Source: Peteryoungia algae
GTDB lineage: Bacteria > Pseudomonadota > Alphaproteobacteria > Rhizobiales > Rhizobiaceae
Direction of reading: 5' to 3'
Length of the DNA: 64,000 bases
Assembly: GCF_030369675.1 (NCBI RefSeq)
Contig: NZ_CP128477.1
Span: 1,674,001 to 1,738,000, forward strand
Shown here piece after piece: positions 1 through 8,926 of the stretch. Numbering within the stretch: the stretch's first letter is position 1; each line of letters starts with the position of its first letter. Under the pieces are notes generated by a model. It had not been told where the DNA came from and did no database searches. It saw only the letters and a list, made by a program, of their open reading frames with translations. The translations under genes and the position numbers were made by a program.

Positions 1-48
1 AGAGCGCCAGTTGCTCGTCGCCTGGTACGAGACGACGGTCGAAGGCAA

Positions 49-52
<4 letters not shown>
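1..52 (+). CDS. 3' end of an upstream gene (partial)
   Basis: The frame open from the window edge reads ERQLLVAWYETTVEGK and then TGA at 50-52. The stop overlaps the start codon of the guanine deaminase gene (ATGA), so the two are probably translationally coupled. Too little is visible to name the family. In related genomes a xanthine dehydrogenase gene often sits next to guaD, but that is only context. Confidence 0.5.
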
Positions 53-1368
<1,316 letters not shown>

Positions 1369-1375
1369 GGGTCCA

Positions 1376-1798
1376 GTGAGCGAAAGCGGCTATTCCAGCA
1401 CCCCTCTTCCGAAGAAACTCGGATTGAAGCCGGAATTGGCCACGCTCTTCATCGGCTTGCCGGACAGTCTCGCCTATCTGGCTGGGGGCATACCGGCCGC
1501 CCGGTGCGCGCCCGATCTGGCCGCAGCCGCGGGCCGGGACCTGGATTACGTCCATGTTTTCGAGACATCGCGCGCTGCGCTGGAAGATCACGCGTCGCAG
1601 CTCAAGTCCGTGTTGAAGCCAGCAGGCATGCTGTGGATCTCCTGGCCGAAAAAGACATCACGCGTCCCCACCACCATCACAGAGGACGCCCTCCGCACCA
1701 TCTTCCTGCCGACGGGACTGGTGGATGTGAAGGTCTGCGCGGTCGACGGCATCTGGTCAGGGCTGAAATTCGTGCTACGCAAGGAGTTGCGGTCGTGA
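1376..1798 (+). CDS. DUF3052 family protein
   Basis: A 140-residue cytoplasmic protein matching the DUF3052 pattern: an N-terminal GYSSTPLPKKLGLKP segment and a central stretch with SWPKK, resembling a reduced Rossmann-type fold. The start is a GTG only 7 bases after guaD, so the two are probably cotranscribed. No function is established for the family and no catalytic residues can be pointed out. Confidence 0.75.
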   Translation: MSESGYSSTPLPKKLGLKPELATLFIGLPDSLAYLAGGIPAARCAPDLAAAAGRDLDYVHVFETSRAALEDHASQLKSVLKPAGMLWISWPKKTSRVPTTITEDALRTIFLPTGLVDVKVCAVDGIWSGLKFVLRKELRS

Positions 1799-1829
1799 GA
1801 GGAGATGCGGCCGGGGAGAGCGTCTATCG

Positions 1830-2261
1830 ATGATCGCCAATCTGGCTATCGGCACACTTATGATTTCGCTGACGGTGGTGGTCCACACCTTCGGCCTCAT
1901 GGCCGTGACCCATGCCATGGCCTGGATCACCGACCGGATTCGTCTGCATGGCCACAGAAGCCGGTTGCTGGCCATGAACACGGTCGTTATCGGCGTCTTT
2001 GCGGTCCTGACGGCGGAAGTCTGGCTCTGGGCCGCCGGCTTCATGGTGATTGGCGTCGTCGATGATTTTGAGACGGCCTTGTATTTCTCCACCACGACAT
2101 TTTCCACCCTGGGCTATGGCGATGTGGTGCCCAACCCTGAATGGCGCATGCTGGCGGCTCTGGAAAGCGTCAACGGCTTCCTCCTGATCGGCTGGTCAAC
2201 AGCCTACCTCATCGCCGCCGGCATCCGCGTCGGCCCCTTCAAATCCGGCGAGCACTTCTGA
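1830..2261 (+). CDS. Small two-pore-helix type ion channel protein
   Basis: A 143-residue membrane protein. Hydrophobic segments lie at about residues 4-30, 50-75 and 105-132, and the pore loop reads FSTTTFSTLGYGDVVP at about 88-103. TLGYGDV matches the K+ channel selectivity filter (TxGYGD), so this is an Ion_trans_2-like channel subunit. It lacks a cytoplasmic RCK domain. It begins 31 bases after the DUF3052 gene and could be in the same transcript. Whether it conducts K+ has not been shown. Confidence 0.8.
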   Translation: MIANLAIGTLMISLTVVVHTFGLMAVTHAMAWITDRIRLHGHRSRLLAMNTVVIGVFAVLTAEVWLWAAGFMVIGVVDDFETALYFSTTTFSTLGYGDVVPNPEWRMLAALESVNGFLLIGWSTAYLIAAGIRVGPFKSGEHF

Positions 2262-2296
2262 TGACCGACTGTCGTCAATCCCGAAAGGCATAAGAT

Positions 2297-3442
2297 ATGG
2301 CCCCCATTCTCGAAATCTCCGACCTGAAGGATCTCGCTCGCCGCCGCGTGCCGAAACTTTTCTTCGATTATGCCGACAGCGGCTCCTACACCGAGAGCAC
2401 CTACCGGGCGAACGAGAGCGATTTCGCAAAGATCAAACTTCGCCAGCGCGTCCTGGTCGACATGAGTGGTCGCACGCTCGAGACGACCATGATCGGCGAG
2501 AAGGTCAAGATGCCGGTGGCGCTGGCGCCGACGGGTCTGACCGGCATGCAGCATGCAGACGGCGAAATGCTGGCCGCCAGGGCGGCTGAGGAATTCGGCG
2601 TGCCCTTCACCCTCTCGACCATGAGCATCTGCTCGATCGAGGATGTGGCTTCCGTCACCACCCGCCCCTTCTGGTTTCAGCTCTATGTCATGCGCGACCG
2701 CGATTTCGTGGTGAACCTGATCGAGCGCGCCAAGGCGGCCAAATGCTCGGCACTCGTTCTGACCGCCGACCTGCAGCTGCTTGGCCAGCGCCACAAGGAT
2801 ATCCGCAACAGCCTGGCAGCCCCGCCGCGGCTGACGCCCAAACATCTCTACCAAATGGCGACACGTCCACGCTGGTGCTGGAACATGCTGCAGACGAACC
2901 GCCGCACCTTCCGCAACATCCACGGCCACGCCAAGAATGTCACCGACCTCTCATCGCTGCATGCCTGGACAGCCGAACAGTTCGACCCCAAGCTCTCCTG
3001 GAAGGATGTGGACTGGATCCGGAAACAATGGGGCGGCAAGCTGATCATCAAGGGCATCCTCGACGTCGAGGATGCCAAGATGGCGGCGAAAACCGGCGCC
3101 GATGCGATCGTCGTCTCCAATCATGGCGGCCGTCAGCTGGACAGTGCCCATTCCTCGATTTCCATGCTGCCGAAAATCGTCGCCGCCGTCGGACACAAGG
3201 TCGAAGTGCACATGGATGGCGGCATCCGTTCCGGTCAGGATGTGCTGAAAGCCGTGGCACTGGGTGCCAAGGGCACCTATATCGGCCGTCCCTTCCTCTA
3301 TGGCCTCGGCGCCATGGGCAAGCAGGGCGTCACCAAGGCTCTTGAGATCATCGCCAAGGAGATGGATGTCACCATGGCGCTCTGCGGCAAGCGACAGCTG
3401 TCGGATGTCGACAAGAGCATCATCGCGGAAAGCCCGTTCTGA
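2297..3442 (+). CDS. lldD: FMN-dependent alpha-hydroxy-acid (L-lactate) dehydrogenase
   Basis: A 381-residue FMN alpha-hydroxy-acid dehydrogenase that oxidises 2-hydroxy acids, most likely L-lactate to pyruvate. The FMN and substrate motifs are visible: FFDYADSGS at about 22-30, LAPTGL at 76-81, the Lys in IKGI at 252, and the catalytic SNHGGRQLD with His276 and Arg279, followed by DGGIRSG and the GAKGTYIGRPFLYG phosphate-binding end. An L-lactate cytochrome reductase is the likeliest identity, but glycolate or mandelate-type substrates cannot be excluded by reading. Confidence 0.85.
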   Translation: MAPILEISDLKDLARRRVPKLFFDYADSGSYTESTYRANESDFAKIKLRQRVLVDMSGRTLETTMIGEKVKMPVALAPTGLTGMQHADGEMLAARAAEEFGVPFTLSTMSICSIEDVASVTTRPFWFQLYVMRDRDFVVNLIERAKAAKCSALVLTADLQLLGQRHKDIRNSLAAPPRLTPKHLYQMATRPRWCWNMLQTNRRTFRNIHGHAKNVTDLSSLHAWTAEQFDPKLSWKDVDWIRKQWGGKLIIKGILDVEDAKMAAKTGADAIVVSNHGGRQLDSAHSSISMLPKIVAAVGHKVEVHMDGGIRSGQDVLKAVALGAKGTYIGRPFLYGLGAMGKQGVTKALEIIAKEMDVTMALCGKRQLSDVDKSIIAESPF

Positions 3443-3448
3443 GCCGGT

Positions 3449-4189
3449 TCAAGCGATCCAGCCACTCGACAGCGCACTGACCCAATCCATCATGCCATGG
3501 CGGCGCGCAAGCTCTGCCATGGCGAGATTGTCGTAGCGCACAAGCCGGAAACCCGGCTGCCAGCCACGCGGGCTCCTTTCGAGGATCGCATAGCTGGCAA
3601 ATGGCGTCCCGGCCTGGGCCTTGTGATAGACGGGCACGTCATAATCGAAGCCGGGGCAGCCGACGCTACCGGGATTGACGAGCAAGCGACCATCCGAGAG
3701 CTGAACCGCACGCGGGATATGGCTGTGGCCGCAGAGAAGGAGCGGCGCGTCGATGCCCTCTGCGAGGGCCTCGATCTCTGCGCGCGGTTTCAGATGGAAT
3801 ATGCCGTCCGCAGACAATGTCTCGGTCCAGTACGTATTGTCATCCTGCGGCGTCGCGTGACAGAGAAACACCTCGTCGCCCATATAGGCTGTCTCCGGCA
3901 ATCTGCGGATCCAGTCGAGATGGCTGGCGGACAATTGTGGGTAACTTGGTTTTTCCCAGTCTCCCATGGCCTCGAAAGGCCGATCGACCAGGGCTCGATC
4001 GTGATTGCCGCGCACCGTCAGCGCATTGAGCGGCATCAGGAGATCAGCCGTCAGACCCGCCTCGAGTGGCCCGGAAAAACTGTCTCCGAGATTGACGATC
4101 TCATCGATCCCCTGTGCACGGATATCGGCAATCACGGCCTGGAGCGCCAGATGATTGCCGTGGATGTCAGCGATCGCGGCGAAACGCAT
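3449..4189 (-). CDS. Metallophosphoesterase (calcineurin-like)
   Basis: A 246-residue cytoplasmic calcineurin-like phosphoesterase. All five motifs are present: ADIHGN (Asp8, His10), NLGDSFSGP, VRGNHD, CHATP and GHSHIPR, which together bind two metal ions. The substrate is unknown. Its start codon overlaps the last base of uraH, so it is the distal gene of the minus-strand operon mntA-hepT-allA-uraH-MPE. That position suggests co-expression with ureide degradation, although no phosphoester is known in that pathway. Confidence 0.88.
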   Translation of the reverse strand: MRFAAIADIHGNHLALQAVIADIRAQGIDEIVNLGDSFSGPLEAGLTADLLMPLNALTVRGNHDRALVDRPFEAMGDWEKPSYPQLSASHLDWIRRLPETAYMGDEVFLCHATPQDDNTYWTETLSADGIFHLKPRAEIEALAEGIDAPLLLCGHSHIPRAVQLSDGRLLVNPGSVGCPGFDYDVPVYHKAQAGTPFASYAILERSPRGWQPGFRLVRYDNLAMAELARRHGMMDWVSALSSGWIA

Positions 4190-4545
4190 CAGCTGCCCCG
4201 ATAGGTCGAATAGCCATAGGGCGAAAGCAGCAGCGGCACATGATAATGCGCCGTGGTATCGGAAATCCCGAAGCGGATCGGGATCACGTCGAGGAAGGGC
4301 GGATCGGTAAGCGTGGCTCCCGTTCCCTTGAGATAATCCCCGGCGTGAAAGAGCAGTTCATACTGCCCGATCTGAAACTCGTCCCCGGCAAGGATCGGAC
4401 CGCCATCGACACGACCATCGTCATTGGTGAAGAGGGTCTTGATCAGTTCCGCCTCTTCGCCGTTCATCCGCATCAGCTGGATGCGCAGGCCCTGAGCGGG
4501 CTTGCCGAGTGCTGTGTCGAGCACATGGGTGGTGAGGCCGGTCAT
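4189..4545 (-). CDS. uraH: 5-hydroxyisourate hydrolase (transthyretin-like)
   Basis: Converts 5-hydroxyisourate, the product of urate oxidation, to OHCU. At 118 residues it has the normal length and lacks the periplasmic signal found in some homologues. The family markers are the N-terminal [12 protein letters not shown] with its active-site His, an internal DGR segment, and the C-terminal YRGS tetrapeptide that distinguishes the hydrolase from true transthyretin. It overlaps allA by 4 bases (ATGA). The next enzyme, uraD, is encoded separately at 7.7-8.2 kb. Confidence 0.95.
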   Translation of the reverse strand: MTGLTTHVLDTALGKPAQGLRIQLMRMNGEEAELIKTLFTNDDGRVDGGPILAGDEFQIGQYELLFHAGDYLKGTGATLTDPPFLDVIPIRFGISDTTAHYHVPLLLSPYGYSTYRGS

Positions 4546-5042
4546 ATCTGGGGCTCCCGAATCACGAAGGGGGTGTCGAAGAAGAACTCTTCGAGATTGT
4601 TGCCGGGTCCGTCACGATCCACAACCAGGAAATCGCAGACCGCACCGATCGCCATCAAGGGATGGTGCCAGGTGTTGCGCCGATAGTTCACCCCCTGATG
4701 CGGCGCCGCCAGAAACACCTGGGGCTCCCCCGGCTTGCCATCCTCATCGGGCGAAACCGCGACAAGGAACGGTCGCCCCGACAGCGGCGAGAAACTCTGA
4801 CTGCCGAACGGATGCCGCTCCATCATGTCTACCGCATAGGGAAAGGCGCGTGGCTGTCCGCGAAAGATATTGACGATCACCCGCGCCCCCTCGCCTGTCG
4901 CTTCGGGCGAAAAGAGCGCATGAAACCGCTCGGTCGTGCCGCCATTGATCAGCCGCATGGTGGCGGGATCGGCCTCGATCACCTCGCCGAATGGCGCAAA
5001 GGCGGAGGCCGTCAGCGGACGGATGGGGAGTTCGATGGGCAA
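4542..5042 (-). CDS. allA: Ureidoglycolate lyase
   Basis: Releases urea from ureidoglycolate to give glyoxylate, the last ureide step. It is a 166-residue cupin-like enzyme. The start [19 protein letters not shown], the internal [10 protein letters not shown] and LVAVSPD segments, and the C-terminal [13 protein letters not shown] (substrate and metal region) all match AllA. It lies 5 bases after hepT and overlaps uraH by 4, so it depends on the promoter upstream of mntA unless one is hidden in hepT. Confidence 0.93.
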   Translation of the reverse strand: MPIELPIRPLTASAFAPFGEVIEADPATMRLINGGTTERFHALFSPEATGEGARVIVNIFRGQPRAFPYAVDMMERHPFGSQSFSPLSGRPFLVAVSPDEDGKPGEPQVFLAAPHQGVNYRRNTWHHPLMAIGAVCDFLVVDRDGPGNNLEEFFFDTPFVIREPQI

Positions 5043-5047
5043 AGGGG

Positions 5048-5413
5048 CTATTCTCCCTGGAGATGCGGGTGGCGAAGCTGGTGGATCTGGCGAACCAGCT
5101 TCGGAAGGTCAGACTGAACCGTATCCCAGACCTGACGCCAATCCAGCCGGTCATATTGATGGACCACAAGATTACTTAGCCCCCGCATCTGTGCCCAGGC
5201 GATCTCGGGTTGCTCAGAAGCAATATCGGGAAACCTGGCCTGGATACGGGCGGCGGCTGCAGCAATCAGAACGAAGGTCATGGCCACCGCGCGCTGGCGC
5301 AACAGATCGTCCTCGAACGCCTCGAAACTGACCCCACCGAGGAACCCTATGGCTTCGGCCGCGGCCTCCTCCATGTCTATGAGATTATCGAGCAGCCGCT
5401 CTTCGGGAGTCAT
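5048..5413 (-). CDS. hepT: HepT-like toxin (DUF86 / HEPN)
   Basis: A 121-residue all-alpha HEPN protein of the DUF86 family, the toxin half of HepT/MntA modules. HepT is known as an RNase kept inactive when MntA adds AMP units to a tyrosine in the RX4HXY motif. Here the region reads [16 protein letters not shown] with His85 and Tyr87. The residue that should be Arg (position 80) is Ser, while an Arg sits at 77. It overlaps mntA by 4 bases (ATGA) and is followed 5 bases later by allA. RNase activity is therefore uncertain. Confidence 0.85.
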   Translation of the reverse strand: MTPEERLLDNLIDMEEAAAEAIGFLGGVSFEAFEDDLLRQRAVAMTFVLIAAAAARIQARFPDIASEQPEIAWAQMRGLSNLVVHQYDRLDWRQVWDTVQSDLPKLVRQIHQLRHPHLQGE

Positions 5414-5700
5414 ATGGCGCGCGCCTCGGCGAGGATCCGCTCCCGCATCCGCTCCTTCAAGCCGCCCGAGGAGGCGATGTCTACCCGGCAGGGCAGCAGG
5501 TCTTCCATCTCAGCCTGTAGCCCGCCAAGATCGAACAGCGTCATGCCGGGGAGGCCATCCACCAGGATATCGAGATCGCTGTCCGGACCGTCCTCGCCTC
5601 GTGCGACAGAACCGAAGACGCGAGGGTTTGCCGCCTTGTGCCGTGCCGTCGCTTCGCAAATCGCCTGCGTGTTCGTCTCCAGCACTACTGACGGTCTCAT
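5410..5700 (-). CDS. mntA: MntA-like minimal nucleotidyltransferase antitoxin
   Basis: A 96-residue minimal nucleotidyltransferase, the antitoxin partner of HepT. The GSX10DXD catalytic motif is intact (FGSVARGED then SDLDILVDG), with the further acidic residue expected in the CRVDIA strand. Family members transfer AMP from ATP onto the toxin's tyrosine. It is the first gene of the minus-strand operon, overlaps hepT by 4 bases, and is separated from the glnII terminator by about 70 bases that must hold the operon promoter. Confidence 0.87.
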   Translation of the reverse strand: MRPSVVLETNTQAICEATARHKAANPRVFGSVARGEDGPDSDLDILVDGLPGMTLFDLGGLQAEMEDLLPCRVDIASSGGLKERMRERILAEARAI

Positions 5701-5773
5701 CGCAGATCTCCCTGGACGCGATCGTAAAACAAACCCGAAGCCCGAGAAAGCTCCACATCGAGCCCCCCAAATG

Positions 5774-5803
5774 AAAACAGCGCCGGCGTTTCCACCGGCG
5801 CTG
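5774..5803 (-). terminator. Intrinsic terminator of glnII
   Basis: Read on the minus strand, a perfect 9-bp stem (CAGCGCCGG / CCGGCGCTG) with an 8-base loop is followed by TTTTC. It begins 24 bases after the glnII stop, the expected place for rho-independent termination, and separates glnII from mntA. Confidence 0.8.
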
Positions 5804-5826
5804 CAATCATGAGGCGTGATCTGAAA

Positions 5827-6867
5827 TCAGGCCGCGTTCTTGGCGTAATCGGCCGTCGGGACTTCGGCGATCGTCTTCAGGACGACGGAAGCGATCTGGT
5901 AGGGGCAGCCCTGCGAGTTCGGGCGGCGATCTTCCAGGTAGCCCTTGTAGCCGTTGTTGACGAAGGAGTGCGGAACGCGGATCGAGGCGCCACGGTCGGC
6001 AACGCCGTAGGAGAACTTGTTCCACGGAGCCGTCTCGTGCTTGCCGGTCAGGCGCAGATGGTTGTCCGGACCGTAGACGTCGATGTGATCCTGCCAGTTC
6101 TTGGCGAAGGATGCCATGAGGGCTTCGAAATACTCCTTGCCGCCCACTTCGCGCATGAAAGTGGTCGAGAAGTTGCAGTGCATGCCCGAGCCGTTCCAGT
6201 CGGTATCACCGAGCGGCTTGCAATGGAATTCGACGTCGATGCCATAGGTCTCGCACAGACGCAGCAGCAGGTAGCGGGCGATCCAGATCTGGTCGGCGGC
6301 CTTCTTGGAGCCCTTGCCGAACACCTGGAATTCCCACTGGCCCTTGGCGACTTCGGCATTGATGCCTTCGTGGTTGATGCCGGCTTCCAGGCACAGGTCG
6401 AGATGTTCTTCGACGATCTCGCGGGCAACCGAACCGACATTCTTGTAGCCGACGCCGGTGTAGTACGGACCCTGCGGAGCGGGATAACCCTGCTCGGGGA
6501 AACCGAGCGGACGGCCGTTTTCGTAGAAGAAGTATTCCTGTTCGAAACCGAACCATGCGCCTTCGTCGTCGAGGATCGTGGCGCGGCTGTTCGACGGATG
6601 CGGGGTGACGCCATCGGGCATCATGACTTCGCACATGACGAGAGCGCCGTTGGTGCGAGCAGGATCGGGATAGATGGCGACCGGCTTCAGCACGCAATCC
6701 GACGAGTGGCCTTCAGCCTGCATCGTGGAGGAGCCATCAAAGCCCCAGAGCGGCAGCTGTTCCAGGGTCGGAAAGCTGTCGAATTCCTTGATCTGCGTCT
6801 TGCCACGCAGGTTTGCTACCGGCTTGTAGCCATCGAGCCAGATATACTCGAGCTTAAACTTGGTCAT
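5827..6867 (-). CDS. glnII: Glutamine synthetase type II
   Basis: ATP-dependent synthesis of glutamine from glutamate and ammonia. The 346-residue length and the sequence are of the eukaryote-like GSII class found in rhizobia, not the ~470-residue GSI. Visible motifs are WGFDGSSTMQA near 42-52, the glutamate/metal-binding FGFEQEYFF, NAEVAKGQWEFQV, GSGMHCNFST, NHLRLTGKHET and the arginine-rich GASIRVPHSF. There is no adenylylation site, as expected for GSII. A near-consensus sigma-54 promoter lies about 80 bases upstream, and the gstI-like gene is divergent, matching the known rhizobial locus. Confidence 0.96.
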   Translation of the reverse strand: MTKFKLEYIWLDGYKPVANLRGKTQIKEFDSFPTLEQLPLWGFDGSSTMQAEGHSSDCVLKPVAIYPDPARTNGALVMCEVMMPDGVTPHPSNSRATILDDEGAWFGFEQEYFFYENGRPLGFPEQGYPAPQGPYYTGVGYKNVGSVAREIVEEHLDLCLEAGINHEGINAEVAKGQWEFQVFGKGSKKAADQIWIARYLLLRLCETYGIDVEFHCKPLGDTDWNGSGMHCNFSTTFMREVGGKEYFEALMASFAKNWQDHIDVYGPDNHLRLTGKHETAPWNKFSYGVADRGASIRVPHSFVNNGYKGYLEDRRPNSQGCPYQIASVVLKTIAEVPTADYAKNAA

Positions 6868-6948
6868 GGTGCTCTCTCTTCAGTCTCGCGCCATTCATGC
6901 GCAACAGAGGGGTGATTCTCCGGTTCGCCCGGGAGTCGGAAATGAAAA

Positions 6949-6964
6949 AGCAGGAAGCGTGCCA
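6949..6964 (-). promoter_or_regulatory. Sigma-54 promoter of glnII
   Basis: On the minus strand the sequence TGGCACGCTTCCTGCT matches the -24/-12 consensus TGGCACGN4TTGCW at all but one defined position, with the invariant GG and GC correctly spaced. Transcription would start near 6938, giving a leader of about 70 bases. glnII is sigma-54 and NtrC dependent in rhizobia. Confidence 0.88.
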
Positions 6965-7164
6965 GTTTGCGGAGAGAGGGCGAGATTCGGCCATTTTGTC
7001 GCAGAACGGCGGCAAAAGCGCGAAGAGTACAGGCCTTTCTTTAATAGAATGACCGCACATTCAGGGAACTGAAGGCGCCTGTCAGGTGTTCTCAGCCCGC
7101 GAAAGATCACGAAAGCGCTGTGATGATTTTAAATTCATCACCACTTCCGCTTCAATATTGCCTA

Positions 7165-7170
7165 TATAAT
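7165..7170 (+). promoter_or_regulatory. Likely -10 element of gstI
   Basis: A perfect TATAAT hexamer 92 bases upstream of the gstI start codon. No good -35 is visible at the right distance (CACTTC at 17 bp), so the promoter may be weak or helped by a factor. The NtrC palindrome begins 8 bases downstream, over the predicted start site. Confidence 0.5.
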
Positions 7171-7178
7171 AGGCGATT

Positions 7179-7195
7179 TGCACTTTTCATGTGCA
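7179..7195. promoter_or_regulatory. NtrC-binding palindrome between glnII and gstI
   Basis: TGCACTTTTCATGTGCA has perfect TGCAC/GTGCA half-sites with 7-base spacing, the NtrC layout (TGCACN7GTGCA). It lies about 225 bases upstream of the glnII sigma-54 promoter, a suitable enhancer distance. It also sits just downstream of a TATAAT at 7165-7170 facing gstI, where bound NtrC would block gstI transcription. Confidence 0.75.
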
Positions 7196-7261
7196 TTTGC
7201 GTTTTGGACGTGGTAAGCATGAAGCACTGAGAGAACTATCGGTGAAACGAGAGGTAGTAGC

Positions 7262-7441
7262 ATGGCAACGAACATCGTTCGGGAATCGGCGAAGATCTAC
7301 GAATTCCCGGTGCGTGACCTGGCCCGGCTGAACGCCATGCGTGAGCGCCAGACGCCGAAGCCTGTGATCTATGAGAGCGGTTCGGCGAGCTGGTATCACG
7401 AAGAAGCGATCCGCGAAGCCGAACGGGCGCCGAAGCAGTAA
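7262..7441 (+). CDS. gstI: GstI-like inhibitor of glnII expression (DUF2735)
   Basis: A 59-residue basic protein, MATNIVRESAKIYEFP at its N-terminus, with a central PVRDLARLNAMRE and a WYHEEAIREAE tail, resembling DUF2735/GstI. In Rhizobium leguminosarum GstI is a small protein, encoded divergently upstream of glnII, that blocks GlnII synthesis at translation. Position, orientation and size agree with that here. The ATG is preceded by GAGAGGTAGTAGC, a plausible ribosome site. A strong terminator follows 57 bases after the stop. I recognise it mainly from locus structure. Confidence 0.75.
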   Translation: MATNIVRESAKIYEFPVRDLARLNAMRERQTPKPVIYESGSASWYHEEAIREAERAPKQ

Positions 7442-7498
7442 GCGCCATCATGGCGACAGGATGCCGTCCGCATTGCGGACGGACGGAAAACATGCGCT

Positions 7499-7524
7499 GA
7501 GCGGGCCAGAGCCCGCTCTTTTTT
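7499..7524 (+). terminator. Intrinsic terminator of gstI
   Basis: An 8-bp stem GAGCGGGC/GCCCGCTC with a CAGA loop followed directly by six T residues. A second, smaller hairpin (CCGTCCGC/GCGGACGG) lies just upstream at about 7464-7482. Confidence 0.9.
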
Positions 7525-7688
7525 GCATTCTGCGACTGCCCTTGCAGTGATGTAGGTCGACGGAACTCCATCCGATCACCCAAGATCGTGCAGCGCGCCC
7601 GAGATCCAATCTTGTCGAAATCCCCGCATCAAAATCCGACCAGGCGCTCCTATACGCCGTGGTCGGTTCAGGCGAGGTCCCAAACAGT

Positions 7689-8186
7689 TCAACGCGCTTC
7701 TGGCAGCAGGCTTTCGAGACGAAGCCGGGCGATTTTTTCCACCTGCTGGCAAGCGGTTTCGAATTCCTGGTCGCGGCCGTTTGCAATGCGCGTTTCAAAA
7801 GCCTGTAGAATGTCGTCCTTGGTCAGCCCCTTCACCGCAATGATGAAGGGAAAGCCGAAGGTCTCGACATAGGTCGCATTGAGCTCAGTGAAGCGGGCAT
7901 GCTCTTCGGCGCTCAAGCGATCGAGACCGGCACCGGCCTGCTCTCGTTTACTGTCGTCCGTCAGCTCGCCTGATATGGCGAGCTTGCCCGCGAGATCGGG
8001 ATGCGCCTTGAGGACGCCGAGCCGCTCGTCCGGACTTGCCGTGCGAAACATGGCGGCCATCGCATCATGTATGTCGAGCGCCGTCAGCGGCTCCTCGATC
8101 ATGCCGGCATCGAAGGCGCGTTCCGCGATAAAGGGCGAATGCTCGAATACCCCGCCGAAACGCTGAACGAAATCAGCTCTGTCCAT
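7689..8186 (-). CDS. uraD: OHCU decarboxylase
   Basis: Decarboxylates 2-oxo-4-hydroxy-4-carboxy-5-ureidoimidazoline to S-allantoin, the step after UraH. It is a normal-length 165-residue all-helical protein. HPDLAGK holds the catalytic His near residue 62, and NATYVETFGFPFI near 103-115 is the signature substrate-binding helix. It stands alone on the minus strand, about 2 kb from uraH, with glnII and gstI between. Together with uraH, allA and puuE it completes the route from hydroxyisourate to glyoxylate apart from allantoicase, which is not in the window. Confidence 0.94.
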   Translation of the reverse strand: MDRADFVQRFGGVFEHSPFIAERAFDAGMIEEPLTALDIHDAMAAMFRTASPDERLGVLKAHPDLAGKLAISGELTDDSKREQAGAGLDRLSAEEHARFTELNATYVETFGFPFIIAVKGLTKDDILQAFETRIANGRDQEFETACQQVEKIARLRLESLLPEAR

Positions 8187-8369
8187 TCAGAATTCCACTT
8201 AAAAAATAGCGCATCACCCGGTTGGGGCGATGCAGGGGGAAGGTCCTTGCGAGGTGCCGCGAAGCGATTCGCAGCAAGGATTAGCCGAGCCTCCGAGGCT
8301 TGTCGAGTTTCCGCACAGGACAATGGCGGCGATGCGCGCCAGCGCTTCGTGATCAAGACGGGATGAGGA

Positions 8370-8858
8370 TCATCGGCCCCTGGATCGCGGCAGCGTTGCA
8401 ACCGGGTCGCAGGAAAAGGCGGTACCGGACATCTCCGGCGCCATGGTCGCTTTCGACACTTTCTGCCTGGACGTCGAGGATACCCTCAGCAGACGCTGAA
8501 ACTTCGGGCAGTCCATGTGCGACTCCGCCTTGCATTGAGCCACATGTCGCAGGGCGTTGCGCAGGGTCGTCAACTTGCGGATCTGCGCGTCCAGCTGGTC
8601 CGCCTTGCCATGCAGGGTCATCCGCGAAAGCTCCGGCATGCCGTCGGGACCAAACATGCCCCTCATCTCCTGCAGCGAAAAGCCGGCTGTCTTGCCGAGC
8701 GCAATCAGCGACAGCTGCATCAAGGCGCGAGGCTCGAACTGTCGACGCAGGCCATGACGGGCGACCGACCGGATCAGCCCCACCTCCTCGTAATACCGCA
8801 GTGTCGCGGCCGAGACCCCGGCCTTCTGTGCCAGCTCGCCAATATCGAGAAATTTCAT
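8370..8858 (-). CDS. MerR-family regulator
   Basis: A 162-residue regulator with an N-terminal MerR winged HTH: LDIGELAQKAGVSAATLRYYEEVGLI at about residues 3-28, then arginine-rich RHGLRRQF. A dimerisation helix (about 75-105) is followed by a two-cysteine motif, CKAESHMDC. SoxR has a four-Cys [2Fe-2S] cluster at this place; only two Cys are present here, so a different signal is likely. The ATG at 8858 is chosen because MerR proteins start 2-5 residues before the HTH. It is divergent from an MFS exporter gene with a MerR-type operator between them. Confidence 0.88.
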   Translation of the reverse strand: MKFLDIGELAQKAGVSAATLRYYEEVGLIRSVARHGLRRQFEPRALMQLSLIALGKTAGFSLQEMRGMFGPDGMPELSRMTLHGKADQLDAQIRKLTTLRNALRHVAQCKAESHMDCPKFQRLLRVSSTSRQKVSKATMAPEMSGTAFSCDPVATLPRSRGR

Positions 8859-8860
8859 CC

Positions 8861-8882
8861 TTGACCTCAAGTCGACTTGAAG
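8861..8882 (+). promoter_or_regulatory. SoxR/MerR-type operator with -35 TTGACC
   Basis: The near-perfect dyad CCTCAAGTCGACTTGAAG (8865-8882) closely resembles the SoxR box and directly follows a TTGACC -35 element facing the MFS gene. The corresponding -10 would be near 8886-8892, giving the long 19-20 bp spacer typical of MerR-controlled promoters. The operator begins 6 bases from the regulator's start codon, so autorepression is plausible. Confidence 0.75.
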
Positions 8883-8926
8883 TGGCAAGCTATCTTTCTC
8901 CCCTCCACGACACAACGAGAATCGTC

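Noticed and set aside
7075..7095. GGCGCC-TGTCA-GGTGTT as a second NtrC site
   Set aside because: Several half-site mismatches; the perfect palindrome at 7179 is a far better candidate.
8300..8926. Long N-terminal extension of the MFS transporter
   Set aside because: The extension overlaps the merR gene and its operator and lacks hydrophobic segments; the family start is at 8927.
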